Below, in pieces: positions 1-6,652 of a stretch of DNA of 8,768 nucleotides. The first letter of the stretch is position 1; every line of letters starts with the position of its first letter. This DNA is from an uncultured bacterium. GTDB taxonomy: Bacteria > Actinomycetota > Actinomycetes > S36-B12. The translations under genes and the position numbers were made by a program. The stretch covers positions 1 through 8,768 of the forward strand of contig CAJAKT010000346.1 of the NCBI GenBank assembly GCA_903940375.1, written 5' to 3'. The notes beneath the pieces were generated by a model that saw only the letters and a program-made list of their open reading frames with translations, was not told where the DNA came from and did not search any database.

Positions 1-12
1 GCCTGTCGCACC

Positions 13-1251
13 ATGGACCCCATGCGTACCTTCCGTCGGGCCACCGGCACATCTGTTCTGGCCGGCAGCCTGCTCCTGGCGCTGGCCATCCCCGCAGCCG
101 CCGAGCCCCCGGCCGCCACGACCGATTCCCTCATCACCAGCCGGCTGGCCAACCCCCGACTGGGCTCATCGGTGGGCCTGCTCGTCGTCGATGCCGCCAC
201 CGGAGAGGTGCTGTCCGACCACGGTGGCAGCCAGCCGATGCTGCCCGCGTCGAACATGAAGATCGTGACCGCCGTGACCACTCTGGCCGCACTTGGGCCG
301 GATGCCCTGCTGACCACCCGGGTCCGGACCGGTGCGACCCCGGCCGATGTCGTCCTTCAGGGCGGTGGCGACCCGCTGCTCTCGTCGGCCGACCTGCGAC
401 GACTTGCCAACCTGACGGCCAAGGCCGTTGTCCCAGGCGCGCCGCTCGTCGTCCACGTTGATGACGACCTGTTCCCTGACACGAAGCGAGCCCGCGGCTG
501 GACGCGCTCCTACATTCCCTCCGTCGTGTCATCCGTCGAGGCCCTGGCGCGCATCTGGGACTACAGCGCAGACCCCAGCGCGAACGCAGCCCGCGTATTC
601 GTCGACCAGCTCGTCAAGAAGGGTGTGCCCGCGACGCTGGGGCCCGATGCCGATGCCGGCGAGGGTGCCGTGATCGCGGAGACCAGCCACCGCGTGGGCG
701 ATGCGGTCCGCATCATGCTGCGAATCTCGGAGAACAACGTCGCGGAGGTGCTCTATCGCCAGGTGGCGGTCGCCACGGGTAACGAGGCCTCCTGGGACGG
801 CGCCCGCACGGCGAGCGAGCAGGTCCTTCGCGGCCTCGGGATCAACCCGGACGGCATGGCCCTGCTCGACGGCAGCGGGCTGTCTCGCAAGGATCGGGTG
901 TCGCCGCGCTTCCTGGTCGACGTCCTGCGGCTGGCCCGCGTCACCAACCCGGTGCCCTTCACGACGATGTTCGAGCCCGAGGCGATGCCGGTGGCCGGCC
1001 GGACAGGGACACTCGATGATCGCTACGGACGGTTCGTGACGCGCCATGCGCGCTGTGCGCAGGGGGCGGTCCAGGCGAAGACCGGGACGCTGTTCGACAC
1101 GATCGGGCTTTCGGGCGTGGCCACGACGGCAGCCGGGCCCGAGCGGGTGTTCTCGATGCTGGTCAACGATCGACCCCAGCGCTTCTCCGCACTGGCGACC
1201 CGGCAGGCCCTGGATGGCCTCGGCGCGACGATCGCCGGCTGCTGGAGCTGA
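13..1251 (+). CDS. dacB: D-alanyl-D-alanine carboxypeptidase / endopeptidase, PBP4 type (peptidase S13)
   Basis: A secreted penicillin-binding protein that trims the terminal D-Ala of peptidoglycan stem peptides or cleaves cross-links outside the membrane. All three active-site motifs of the family are visible in the 412 residues: SNMK at 80-83 (nucleophile S80, K83), SEN at 239-241, and KTG at 356-358. Residues 1-30 form a signal peptide: a basic start, a Leu/Ala core and an Ala-rich end before AEPP. The spacing between the first two motifs (about 160 residues) is much shorter than the roughly 240 I recall for E. coli PBP4, so the inserted domain is reduced, and the protein is shorter than the E. 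coli enzyme. Another ATG at codon 4 is equally possible; only 12 bases precede the first ATG, so no ribosome binding site can be judged. The stop lies 10 bases from the convergent IclR gene stop. Family assignment is very secure; substrate preference is not known. Confidence 0.95.
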   Translation: MDPMRTFRRATGTSVLAGSLLLALAIPAAAEPPAATTDSLITSRLANPRLGSSVGLLVVDAATGEVLSDHGGSQPMLPASNMKIVTAVTTLAALGPDALLTTRVRTGATPADVVLQGGGDPLLSSADLRRLANLTAKAVVPGAPLVVHVDDDLFPDTKRARGWTRSYIPSVVSSVEALARIWDYSADPSANAARVFVDQLVKKGVPATLGPDADAGEGAVIAETSHRVGDAVRIMLRISENNVAEVLYRQVAVATGNEASWDGARTASEQVLRGLGINPDGMALLDGSGLSRKDRVSPRFLVDVLRLARVTNPVPFTTMFEPEAMPVAGRTGTLDDRYGRFVTRHARCAQGAVQAKTGTLFDTIGLSGVATTAAGPERVFSMLVNDRPQRFSALATRQALDGLGATIAGCWS

Positions 1252-1261
1252 CCCGGCCCGA

Positions 1262-1909
1262 TCAGCGCAGGGCGCGGGCGATCTCGCCGGCCGCGCGTGC
1301 GACCCGCGGGCCGACATCGGCATCGTTGAGCTCACGCAGGGCCAGGACGCAGACACTGGCCTCAAGCCCCGGGACGCCCAGCACGGGGACGGCGATGCCG
1401 TAGGCCCCTTGGGGGCCGTCGCCCGTCGCCACCACCCACGGTGGGTCAAGGGGGCGGCCTGCCGTGGTGCGGGCAGCGAGGATGGCGCGACCCGCCGCAC
1501 CGTTCTCGAGGGGTTGCCGCGAGCCGGCACGTGATGCCACATGCAGGTCCGAGCGGGTCGGCTCGACGACGACTGCCGCCAGCGCTTCCTGTCCGTCGAC
1601 GACGGTCAGCACCGCCGTGGCGTTGACGGCGTCCGCGAGCAGCCGCAGTGCCGGCATGGCGGTGTCCCGGACGACCGGCTGGACCTGTCGGCCCATCGCG
1701 AGAATGCCCAGCCCGAGCCGGCACTTGCCGTCAGCGGACCGGCGGAGCAGCGCATGGTGCTCGAGCGTTACGACCAGGCGGTAGACGACCGTACGGCCGA
1801 TGCCGAGGGCTGCGGCCAGTTCGGTGACGGTGAGCCCATCTGGGGACTCAGCCACCACCTCAAGGACGCGCAGCCCCCGGTCAAGGGTCTGTGAAGTCTC
1901 CGCTGCCAT
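1262..1909 (-). CDS. IclR-family transcriptional regulator with a shortened effector domain
   Basis: A DNA-binding regulator of 215 residues. Residues 7-70 match the IclR winged helix-turn-helix: TLDRGLRVLEVVAE opens the domain, the recognition region lies around LTVTELAAALGIGRTVVYRLV (26-46), and a wing follows. The remainder resembles the IclR effector domain, with GRAILA at 140-145 and a final strand around 171-190. Typical IclR proteins have about 250 residues. Here the stretch between GRAILA and the GIAVPVLG strand is only about 25 residues, shorter than usual, so the ligand pocket may be remodelled. The ATG is 18 bases after the HdeD gene stop on the same strand, with no clear Shine-Dalgarno sequence; readthrough from HdeD is likely. 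It is convergent with dacB. Neither ligand nor target can be read from the sequence; nearby candidates are HdeD or the amino acid importer. Confidence 0.88.
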   Translation of the reverse strand: MAAETSQTLDRGLRVLEVVAESPDGLTVTELAAALGIGRTVVYRLVVTLEHHALLRRSADGKCRLGLGILAMGRQVQPVVRDTAMPALRLLADAVNATAVLTVVDGQEALAAVVVEPTRSDLHVASRAGSRQPLENGAAGRAILAARTTAGRPLDPPWVVATGDGPQGAYGIAVPVLGVPGLEASVCVLALRELNDADVGPRVARAAGEIARALR

Positions 1910-1927
1910 GACCGTGCTACGACGTGG

Positions 1928-2503
1928 TCAGGCCGCCTTGGCGAGGGAGCGCAGCTTGAACGCTCCGACGATCTCGAAGATGCCGCCGACGATCAGCCAG
2001 ATGCCGGTGACCCAGGCGAGCGTGACGAGCGAGATACCGGGCCACGTCAGGACGACCAGGCCACCGATCAGCATGACGATGCCGCCGAAGATGTTCCAGC
2101 CGCGCCCGTTGCCGTCCTCGGCTGCCATGAACAGCAGGCCGAAGCCGCGGAACAGGAAGGCGATGCCGATGAGGATCGCGAGGATCTCGACAGCCTGGAA
2201 GATGCCGTTGATCGCGATGATGCCCAGGATGAGCGACAGTGCGCCCGAGATGAACAGGAGCGCCCGCATGCCGCCCGTGATGCCGTGCGAGAAGCCGCGG
2301 ATGATCTGGAAGATGCCGGACACGATCAGCCAGGCTGCCACCAGGATGGCGATGACGACGATCGTCGCACCCGGCCAGACCAGGGCGATGATGCCGACGA
2401 CCAGGCTCGTGATGCCCAGGAAGAGCAGAACTCCCCAGTGCTTGCCGATTGCGCCCATGCCACCTTCTTGAAGGTCCAGAGAACCCTCGTCCACCGTGGT
2501 CAT
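1928..2503 (-). CDS. HdeD family (DUF308) acid-resistance-type membrane protein
   Basis: An integral membrane protein of 191 residues with six predicted membrane segments, at about 23-42, 46-68, 79-99, 104-126, 136-154 and 158-181. The first and last helix pairs are clearly related: each has a Gly-rich helix, a WPG turn (43-45 and 154-156) and a second helix ending in IVSGIFQI or IVGGIFEI, the internal duplication seen in HdeD/DUF308 proteins. E. coli HdeD is linked to acid resistance at high cell density; the role in actinobacteria is unknown. The start at 2503 was chosen because GAGGAGG ends 4 bases before that ATG. The reading frame stays open further upstream, but that part runs into the ABC ATPase gene and encodes Arg/Ser-rich non-membrane sequence. 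It follows the ATPase by 97 bases and precedes the IclR gene by 18. Confidence 0.9.
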   Translation of the reverse strand: MTTVDEGSLDLQEGGMGAIGKHWGVLLFLGITSLVVGIIALVWPGATIVVIAILVAAWLIVSGIFQIIRGFSHGITGGMRALLFISGALSLILGIIAINGIFQAVEILAILIGIAFLFRGFGLLFMAAEDGNGRGWNIFGGIVMLIGGLVVLTWPGISLVTLAWVTGIWLIVGGIFEIVGAFKLRSLAKAA

Positions 2504-2507
2504 GTGA

Positions 2508-2514
2508 CCTCCTC
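2508..2514 (-). promoter_or_regulatory. Strong Shine-Dalgarno of the HdeD gene
   Basis: On the minus strand the sequence reads GAGGAGG, then TCAC, then ATG at 2503. This near-perfect anti-16S match decides the start and excludes the longer frame that overlaps the ATPase gene. A stable hairpin (2518-2548) ends three bases upstream of it. Confidence 0.85.
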
Positions 2515-2517
2515 TAC

Positions 2518-2548
2518 TCGTGCGGGGCGCGCCTTGCGCCTCGCACGA
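2518..2548 (-). terminator. Hairpin between the ABC ATPase and HdeD genes: terminator or 5' UTR control element
   Basis: Two 7-base arms, TCGTGCG and CGCACGA, enclose a further 5-bp stem, GGCGC/GCGCC, with a single A-C mismatch between the stems and a 5-base loop on the minus-strand RNA. No U-run follows, so it is not a textbook intrinsic terminator. It may be a U-less actinobacterial terminator for the amino acid transport operon, a processing or stability element, or a structure affecting access to the adjacent HdeD ribosome binding site. The symmetry is directly visible; the function is inferred. Confidence 0.5.
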
Positions 2549-2551
2549 AAC

Positions 2552-2557
2552 ACTGTA
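2552..2557 (-). promoter_or_regulatory. Possible -10 element for the HdeD gene
   Basis: TACAGT on the minus strand fits TANNNT and lies in the 97-base gap before HdeD. No convincing -35 is found 17-18 bases upstream. A start site about 7 bases downstream would fall inside the 5' arm of the hairpin, so only readthrough transcripts would form the whole stem. Weak call. Confidence 0.25.
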
Positions 2558-2600
2558 GGGCCGAATCACCGGATATCGGTCGGGACACACCTGCCCACGG

Positions 2601-3341
2601 TCAGCCAAAGACGCGAGCGAGGAACTCCCGGGTCGTCGGCTCCTGCGGGTCGGTGAAGATCTGCTCCGGACTGCCCTGCTCGCGCACGATGCCGTCATGC
2701 AGGAAGCAGACCCGGTCGGCGACCTCGCGCGCGAATCCCATCTCGTGGGTGGCCATGACGATGGTCAGTCCGCCGCTCTTGAGCTCACGGACCGCATCGA
2801 GCACCTCCCCCACGAGCAGGGGGTCGAGCGCAGACGTGATCTCGTCGAAGAGCATGAGCTCGGGCTGCATCGCGAGCGCACGGACGATGGCCACCCGCTG
2901 GGCCTGCCCACCGGAGAGACGGTCGGGATACTCGTCGGCCTTGCCGGCCAGGCCGAACCTGTCGAGCAGGGCTCGCGCCTCCTCCTGCGCCTGCGCCGCG
3001 CGCACCCCAGCCACCTTGCGCGGGGCCAGGGTGATGTTGTCGATCACGGACATGTGGGGGAAGAGGTTGTACGACTGGAAGACGATCCCGACTCGCCGCC
3101 GAACGAGATCGAGGTCGATGTCGGGATCGGTTACCTCGACATCACCGTCCAGCACGATCCGGCCGGCATCAACCGACTCCAGCCCGTTGATGCATCGGAG
3201 CAGCGTCGACTTGCCCGAGCCCGATGCCCCGATGAGGACGACGGCCTGATGGGCATCGACCTGCAGGTCCAGCCCGCGCAGCACCGCGTGATCATCGAAG
3301 CCCTTCCACACGCCCGACACCTCGAGCAGCCGCGCGCTCAT
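2601..3341 (-). CDS. Polar amino acid ABC transporter ATP-binding protein (GlnQ/HisP type)
   Basis: The cytoplasmic ATPase that drives amino acid import with the two genes before it. The 246 residues are full length for the family and carry every nucleotide-binding element: Walker A GASGSGKST (38-46), Q-loop Q89 within VFQSYNLFPH, signature LSGGQ (142-146), Walker B LMLFDE (162-167) followed by ITSALDP, and switch histidine H199 in ATHEMGF. The VFQSYNLFPHMSV and SALDP patterns place it in the polar amino acid subfamily. Position 168 is Ile where many relatives have Pro (DEPTSALDP); similar variants are known and the catalytic E167 is intact. Its ATG shares 4 bases (ATGA) with the permease stop, indicating translational coupling, and GGGAG lies just upstream of the start. 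Substrate specificity cannot be read from the ATPase. Confidence 0.96.
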   Translation of the reverse strand: MSARLLEVSGVWKGFDDHAVLRGLDLQVDAHQAVVLIGASGSGKSTLLRCINGLESVDAGRIVLDGDVEVTDPDIDLDLVRRRVGIVFQSYNLFPHMSVIDNITLAPRKVAGVRAAQAQEEARALLDRFGLAGKADEYPDRLSGGQAQRVAIVRALAMQPELMLFDEITSALDPLLVGEVLDAVRELKSGGLTIVMATHEMGFAREVADRVCFLHDGIVREQGSPEQIFTDPQEPTTREFLARVFG

Positions 3342-4207
3342 GCGATGCTCCCTGCGCGCTGGCGGCGCGCCATGCGGGCCTGCACCCAGTCGGCGAAGCG
3401 GGTCATCGGGATGGTGAGCGCGATGAAGATCAGTGCCGCCCCGACATAGGGGGTGTAGTTGAACGTCGACGACGCGTCGATCTGCGCCTGCCTCAGCACC
3501 TCGATCGGGCCAAGGACCGCGACAAGTGCCGTGTCCTTCTGCAGCGAGATGAAGTCATTGAGGAGCGGCGGGATGACATTGCGGATTGCCTGCGGCAGCA
3601 CGACGTAGCGGTTGGTCTGCAGCACCGAGAGGCCAAGTGAGCGTGCTGCCATCCGCTGGCTGGGGTGTACCGAGCCGATGCCGGCGCGGAACACTTCGGC
3701 TACGTATGCGGTGTACGACAGCACGAGCGCAGCCGTCCCCCAGAACACCGGGCTGTTGGGAACGCCCTGCAGGCGCAATGCCGGCACACCGAAGCCGAGC
3801 AGGAAGATCACCAGGATCGTCGGGACACCGCGGAAGATGTCGACGTAGAGCGTGGCCAGCACCCGCAGCGGCAGGAAGATCGGCGACCGCAGCGTGCGGG
3901 TCAGCGCGATGACGAGGCTGAAGATCAGGATGAGCGGCTCGGCGATGAGGAAGATCTTGACGTTCAGCATGAACGCAGTGAGCAGGCCCGGGAACGAGTC
4001 GATGAACTCCTCGCGGCTGAAGAAGGTCTCCTGCACGATCGGCCAGCCGGGACTGCGGGAGACGAGCAGCGAGATGACGACGGTGAAGCCGACCAGGCTC
4101 CCCATGCCCACCCAGGCATTGCGACGGGCCCGACGACGCGACAGCGCCAGGCGCACCGGGTCTTGGTAGACCACAGGTGCGCCCGGCGCTGGCGGCGTCA
4201 TCGTCAT
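3338..4207 (-). CDS. Polar amino acid ABC transporter permease (HisM/GlnP type)
   Basis: The membrane channel subunit of the importer, 289 residues. A cytoplasmic N-terminal tail rich in Arg (18-30) leads to a first helix at about 33-50, and further helices lie between 75 and 275. Two signatures of amino acid permeases are clear: DIFRGVPTI (123-131), and the EAA loop from about 169 to 222, including AEVFRAGIGSVHPSQ and the conserved SLG/LPQAIRNVIPPLLN region that contacts the ATPase. Only one permease gene is present, so a homodimer is likely. Two in-frame ATGs (4207 and 4201) are possible; neither has a strong ribosome binding site, which fits translation depending on the upstream binding-protein message. 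It follows that gene by 36 bases, with a small hairpin in the gap, and overlaps the ATPase start by 4 bases. Confidence 0.95.
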   Translation of the reverse strand: MTMTPPAPGAPVVYQDPVRLALSRRRARRNAWVGMGSLVGFTVVISLLVSRSPGWPIVQETFFSREEFIDSFPGLLTAFMLNVKIFLIAEPLILIFSLVIALTRTLRSPIFLPLRVLATLYVDIFRGVPTILVIFLLGFGVPALRLQGVPNSPVFWGTAALVLSYTAYVAEVFRAGIGSVHPSQRMAARSLGLSVLQTNRYVVLPQAIRNVIPPLLNDFISLQKDTALVAVLGPIEVLRQAQIDASSTFNYTPYVGAALIFIALTIPMTRFADWVQARMARRQRAGSIA

Positions 4208-4219
4208 GTGCTGAAGTGT

Positions 4220-4239
4220 GACTGCGCGGAGGCGCGGTC
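4220..4239 (-). other. Small hairpin between the binding-protein and permease genes
   Basis: Eight-base arms (GACCGCGC and GCGCAGTC on the minus strand) with one mismatch and a 4-base loop occupy most of the 36-base gap. In importer operons such intercistronic structures often protect the upstream binding-protein message from 3' decay, giving more binding protein than permease (the malE-malF case is the classic example). The symmetry is seen; the role is inferred. Confidence 0.35.
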
Positions 4240-4243
4240 GCTG

Positions 4244-5194
4244 CTACTCCGTGAAGTACGGCGCGACGTCGCCGGCGAGCCACTCGTCCTGGATGGACTG
4301 CAGTTCACCGGATGCGGCGAGGCCGTCGATGACCTCGTTGACGCATGACACCAGCGGGTTGCCCTTGGCGAAGAGCAGGCCGAACTGCTCGCCGCCCTCC
4401 TGTGCCTTGAACTGCCCGACGATCTTGCCCTTGGGGATCTCGACAGCGGTGATGTAGTAGGCCGTCGGCAGGTCGACGACGATGCCGTCGATCTGGCCGT
4501 TCTGCAGCGCACTCTTCGCATCGTTCGTGTCGTTGTACACATACGGCTGGTCAGCGGGCTGCACGACCTCGTTGATGAAGTCCAGGCTCGTCGTGCCGAT
4601 CTGCGCACCGAGCTTGGCTGCCTGCAGCTCGGCCAGCGTGGTGGCGTTGGCGATCGGCGAGTCCTTCAGCGCGATGACGGCCTGGTTGACCGTGTAGTAG
4701 CCGTTGGAGAAGTCGACGACCTTCTGTCGCTTCGGGGTGATCGAGATCTGGTTGATGTCGAAGTCGAATGCCTTGTCGCCAGGCGCGTAGGAGGAGTTGA
4801 ACGGAACCGTGGCCCACGTGACCTCGTTCGGGGCGAAGCCCAGTCCGTCTGCGACCGCATATGCGACGGCCGACTCGAAGCCCTCACCGTTGCTGGGGTC
4901 ATCGTCGGAGAAGTACGGCGGGTAGGCCGGGGTGTCGGTGCCGATGGTCAGGGTGCCCGGCGTGACGAGGGTCAGGTTCTCCTTCGAGCAGGCGGTGAGC
5001 TCAGGTGCAGCCGACGCGGATGCGGCCGGGCTGGCGGGAGCCTCAGATGCAGCCGTCGACGCGGCGGCGCTGGACGCGGCCGGGGCGGAGGAGGCAGTGG
5101 CGGATGGCTCCTGGGCACAGCCAGCCAGCAGCGCGCCGATCGAGGCGAGTGCGAGGACGGGCAGCAGGACGCGACGGTTGGTCAGTCCGGACAT
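4244..5194 (-). CDS. Amino acid ABC transporter substrate-binding lipoprotein (SBP family 3)
   Basis: A lipid-anchored extracellular binding protein that delivers a polar amino acid to the permease. The first 26 residues are a type II signal peptide with lipobox LAGC, so C26 is the lipidated residue. An Ala/Ser/Pro-rich tether follows (about 31-63), then the family 3 fold from about 73 to 316. TIGTDTPAYPPY (83-94) opens the first lobe. ITPKRQKVVDFSNGYY (152-167) contains R156, the position that in this family binds the ligand alpha-carboxylate. Further fold motifs are LGAQIGTTS (195-203) and DGIVVDLPTA (236-245). Two more Cys, C69 and C284, could form a disulfide. The start is supported by AAGGAG 10 bases upstream. 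It is the first gene of the import unit. Exact ligand unknown. Confidence 0.95.
   Translation of the reverse strand: MSGLTNRRVLLPVLALASIGALLAGCAQEPSATASSAPAASSAAASTAASEAPASPAASASAAPELTACSKENLTLVTPGTLTIGTDTPAYPPYFSDDDPSNGEGFESAVAYAVADGLGFAPNEVTWATVPFNSSYAPGDKAFDFDINQISITPKRQKVVDFSNGYYTVNQAVIALKDSPIANATTLAELQAAKLGAQIGTTSLDFINEVVQPADQPYVYNDTNDAKSALQNGQIDGIVVDLPTAYYITAVEIPKGKIVGQFKAQEGGEQFGLLFAKGNPLVSCVNEVIDGLAASGELQSIQDEWLAGDVAPYFTE
5006..5104 (-). repeat. Low-complexity Ala/Ser/Pro tether coding segment
   Basis: Residues 31-63 of the binding lipoprotein are almost entirely Ala, Ser, Pro, Thr and Glu, in imperfect ASSAP/ASAA-like units. It is a flexible linker between the lipid anchor and the binding domain, common in Gram-positive lipoproteins, and its repetitive DNA could vary in length between strains. 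Confidence 0.6.
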
Positions 5195-5204
5195 GGACGG
5201 CGAT

Positions 5205-5210
5205 CTCCTT
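5205..5210 (-). promoter_or_regulatory. Shine-Dalgarno of the binding-lipoprotein gene
   Basis: AAGGAG on the minus strand lies 10 bases before the ATG at 5194, slightly long spacing but the only good match. It supports the chosen start, which also gives a complete lipoprotein signal peptide. Confidence 0.7.
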
Positions 5211-5259
5211 CATGCCGATGGCGGTCGCATCAGCGCGGGCCCATCCTGTCAGAGCCGAC

Positions 5260-5270
5260 CACGTGACGTG
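5260..5270. promoter_or_regulatory. Inverted repeat upstream of the amino acid importer, possible operator
   Basis: CACGT-G-ACGTG is a perfect 5-bp inverted repeat with a single central base, 66-76 bases before the binding-protein start, in the 90-base gap after the MFS gene. No convincing -10/-35 pair was found in this gap, so whether the importer has its own promoter is open. The symmetry is real but short enough to arise by chance. Confidence 0.3.
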
Positions 5271-5284
5271 CGGCCACCTACCTA

Positions 5285-6652
5285 TTACCTCGATAGAGAT
5301 GGTCGCATTCGTCCGGCAACCGCCACCCCCGCCAGCGCCACGCAGGCTGACCCCAGCCACAGCAGGACGAATGTCATCGCGGTGGCACCACCCGAGGCGA
5401 CTGCCATGGCGTAGCCGACCCCGAGCAAGGCAATGATCACGACGCTCAGTACGGAGTCGATGATCTGGATCGACGCCGAGTTCACGCCCAGGTCGGCTGG
5501 CGGCGACAGCCTCATCACCTGCACGGAGACCGACGGGATGGCCAGGCCCATGCCGAATGCCCCCACTGCCCAGGAGATCGCTGCGATCCACGGCGGCAGG
5601 TCCGTCAGGACCGACAACGGCAACGTCATCAGGCACAGGGCGACGATCCCGGCTCCCACCCGCGTAGCCGACGACCGGTCGGTGTCGCCTGGCAGTCGGC
5701 TCTGCGCGTACGAGCCGGCCGCCCACAGCGCCGCCGAGGTGGCGAGGATCAAGCCTGCCTGGGTCGTCGTGATGCCCCGTGTCTCGATCAGGGCCAACGG
5801 CACGAACACCTCTGCGGAGAAGTAGGCCGAGGCGATGACACCACGCATCATCACGCTCGTCGGCAGTCCGCGACGGAAGGTGAGCGATCCGGGCGGCACC
5901 AGCTGGCGCACCGCGGCGATCAGCAGGACGAAGCCCAGCGCCGCCTCCGCTGAACCCATGGCAGACAGGCGCAGCACGCCGTCCTGGATCGCCAGCAAGG
6001 CGATCGTCGCGAGGATCCCGGCGATGAGACGCCGTCGAGCCGACGCATGCGGCGTCCCGCCCTGATGCGTCGACAGGCGCGGGAACAGCAGCAGGACCGG
6101 CGGGATGACGAAGATCGGCACCAGCCAGAAGACCGCCCGCCAGGTCAGGTTGTCCGACAGCCAGCCGGCGATGACGGGGCCGACGAGCGACGGGACGATC
6201 CATGCCGCCGAGAGCACGGAGAACGCCTTCGGTCGCAGCGAGACGGGGTAAGCACGGGCGATCAGCACGTAGACCGCCACGATGATCAGCCCGCCCCCGA
6301 CTCCCTGGAGGGCCCGGCCGACGACAAGCGTCCAGAGGTCCACCGCAGCACCGGCGATGCCAGCGCCGACGCAGAGCGACACGACGCCCGTGATGAGCGG
6401 ACCGCGAGGACCGGCGGCATCAGACCACAGTCCGCCGATCACCATCGCAAGCAGGGATGCCGTCACATAGGCGTTGAATGCCCAGGTGTAGCCACCGAGG
6501 GCATCAAGGTCTCGGGCCACGACGGGCATGGCGGTAGCCGTGCCGATGGCCTCGAAGGCCAGCAGGGTGATGAGCGAGACGATGCCAACCGACAGCGCGC
6601 GGTACTCGTGCTGCCAGACGGACGACGATGCCTCGGGGCTGGCGCCCGTCAG
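5285..6652 (-). CDS. MFS drug/metabolite exporter, 14-TM DHA2-like, probable CTG start
   Basis: A proton-driven multidrug-type exporter in the cytoplasmic membrane. With a CTG start at 6652 it has 455 residues and about 14 membrane helices. The first ATG (6529) would give 414 residues and lose TM1, including the conserved AIGTATAMPVVARDL segment that matches the end of TM1 in this family. The upstream frame is open only to a stop at 6661, with no ATG or GTG. CTG 6652-6650 overlaps the DUF3039 stop as CTGA and has AAGGA just upstream. Counted from the ATG start, other signatures are GGLWSDAAGPRG (32-43, the motif A loop), GRALQGVGGG (about 71-80) and VGPVIAGWLSD after TM5 (motif C region). The last codon before TAA is Arg. 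Substrate unknown. Family is certain; the start is inferred. Confidence 0.87.
   Translation of the reverse strand: MTGASPEASSSVWQHEYRALSVGIVSLITLLAFEAIGTATAMPVVARDLDALGGYTWAFNAYVTASLLAMVIGGLWSDAAGPRGPLITGVVSLCVGAGIAGAAVDLWTLVVGRALQGVGGGLIIVAVYVLIARAYPVSLRPKAFSVLSAAWIVPSLVGPVIAGWLSDNLTWRAVFWLVPIFVIPPVLLLFPRLSTHQGGTPHASARRRLIAGILATIALLAIQDGVLRLSAMGSAEAALGFVLLIAAVRQLVPPGSLTFRRGLPTSVMMRGVIASAYFSAEVFVPLALIETRGITTTQAGLILATSAALWAAGSYAQSRLPGDTDRSSATRVGAGIVALCLMTLPLSVLTDLPPWIAAISWAVGAFGMGLAIPSVSVQVMRLSPPADLGVNSASIQIIDSVLSVVIIALLGVGYAMAVASGGATAMTFVLLWLGSACVALAGVAVAGRMRPSLSR

Noticed and set aside
1252..1261. Possible bidirectional terminator between dacB and the IclR gene
   Set aside because: Only 10 bases separate the two stops, and I could not find a convincing stem spanning them.
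529..1542. Long minus-strand frame of 337 codons opposite dacB
   Set aside because: It is antisense to a gene with all active-site motifs, is rich in Arg/Pro/His/Ala, shows no domain, and runs into the IclR gene. It is a typical GC-rich shadow frame.
2504..2698. N-terminal extension of the HdeD frame
   Set aside because: It would overlap the ATPase gene by about 100 bases, encodes Arg/Ser-rich non-membrane sequence, and bypasses the strong Shine-Dalgarno at 2508-2514.
2449..3449. Plus-strand frames of 266 and 250 codons opposite the ABC ATPase
   Set aside because: They lie antisense to a complete ATPase with all motifs, and their translations are low-complexity shadows with no recognisable family.
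3665..4348. Plus-strand frame of 227 codons rich in Glu, Asp, Arg and Gln opposite the permease
   Set aside because: The charged composition is the mirror of hydrophobic codons on the other strand. It crosses the permease and binding-protein genes and has no start signals.
5043..6203. Minus-strand frame of 386 codons overlapping the exporter and binding-protein genes
   Set aside because: It spans two real genes in another frame and has Arg/Asp/Gly-rich composition without membrane segments or motifs.
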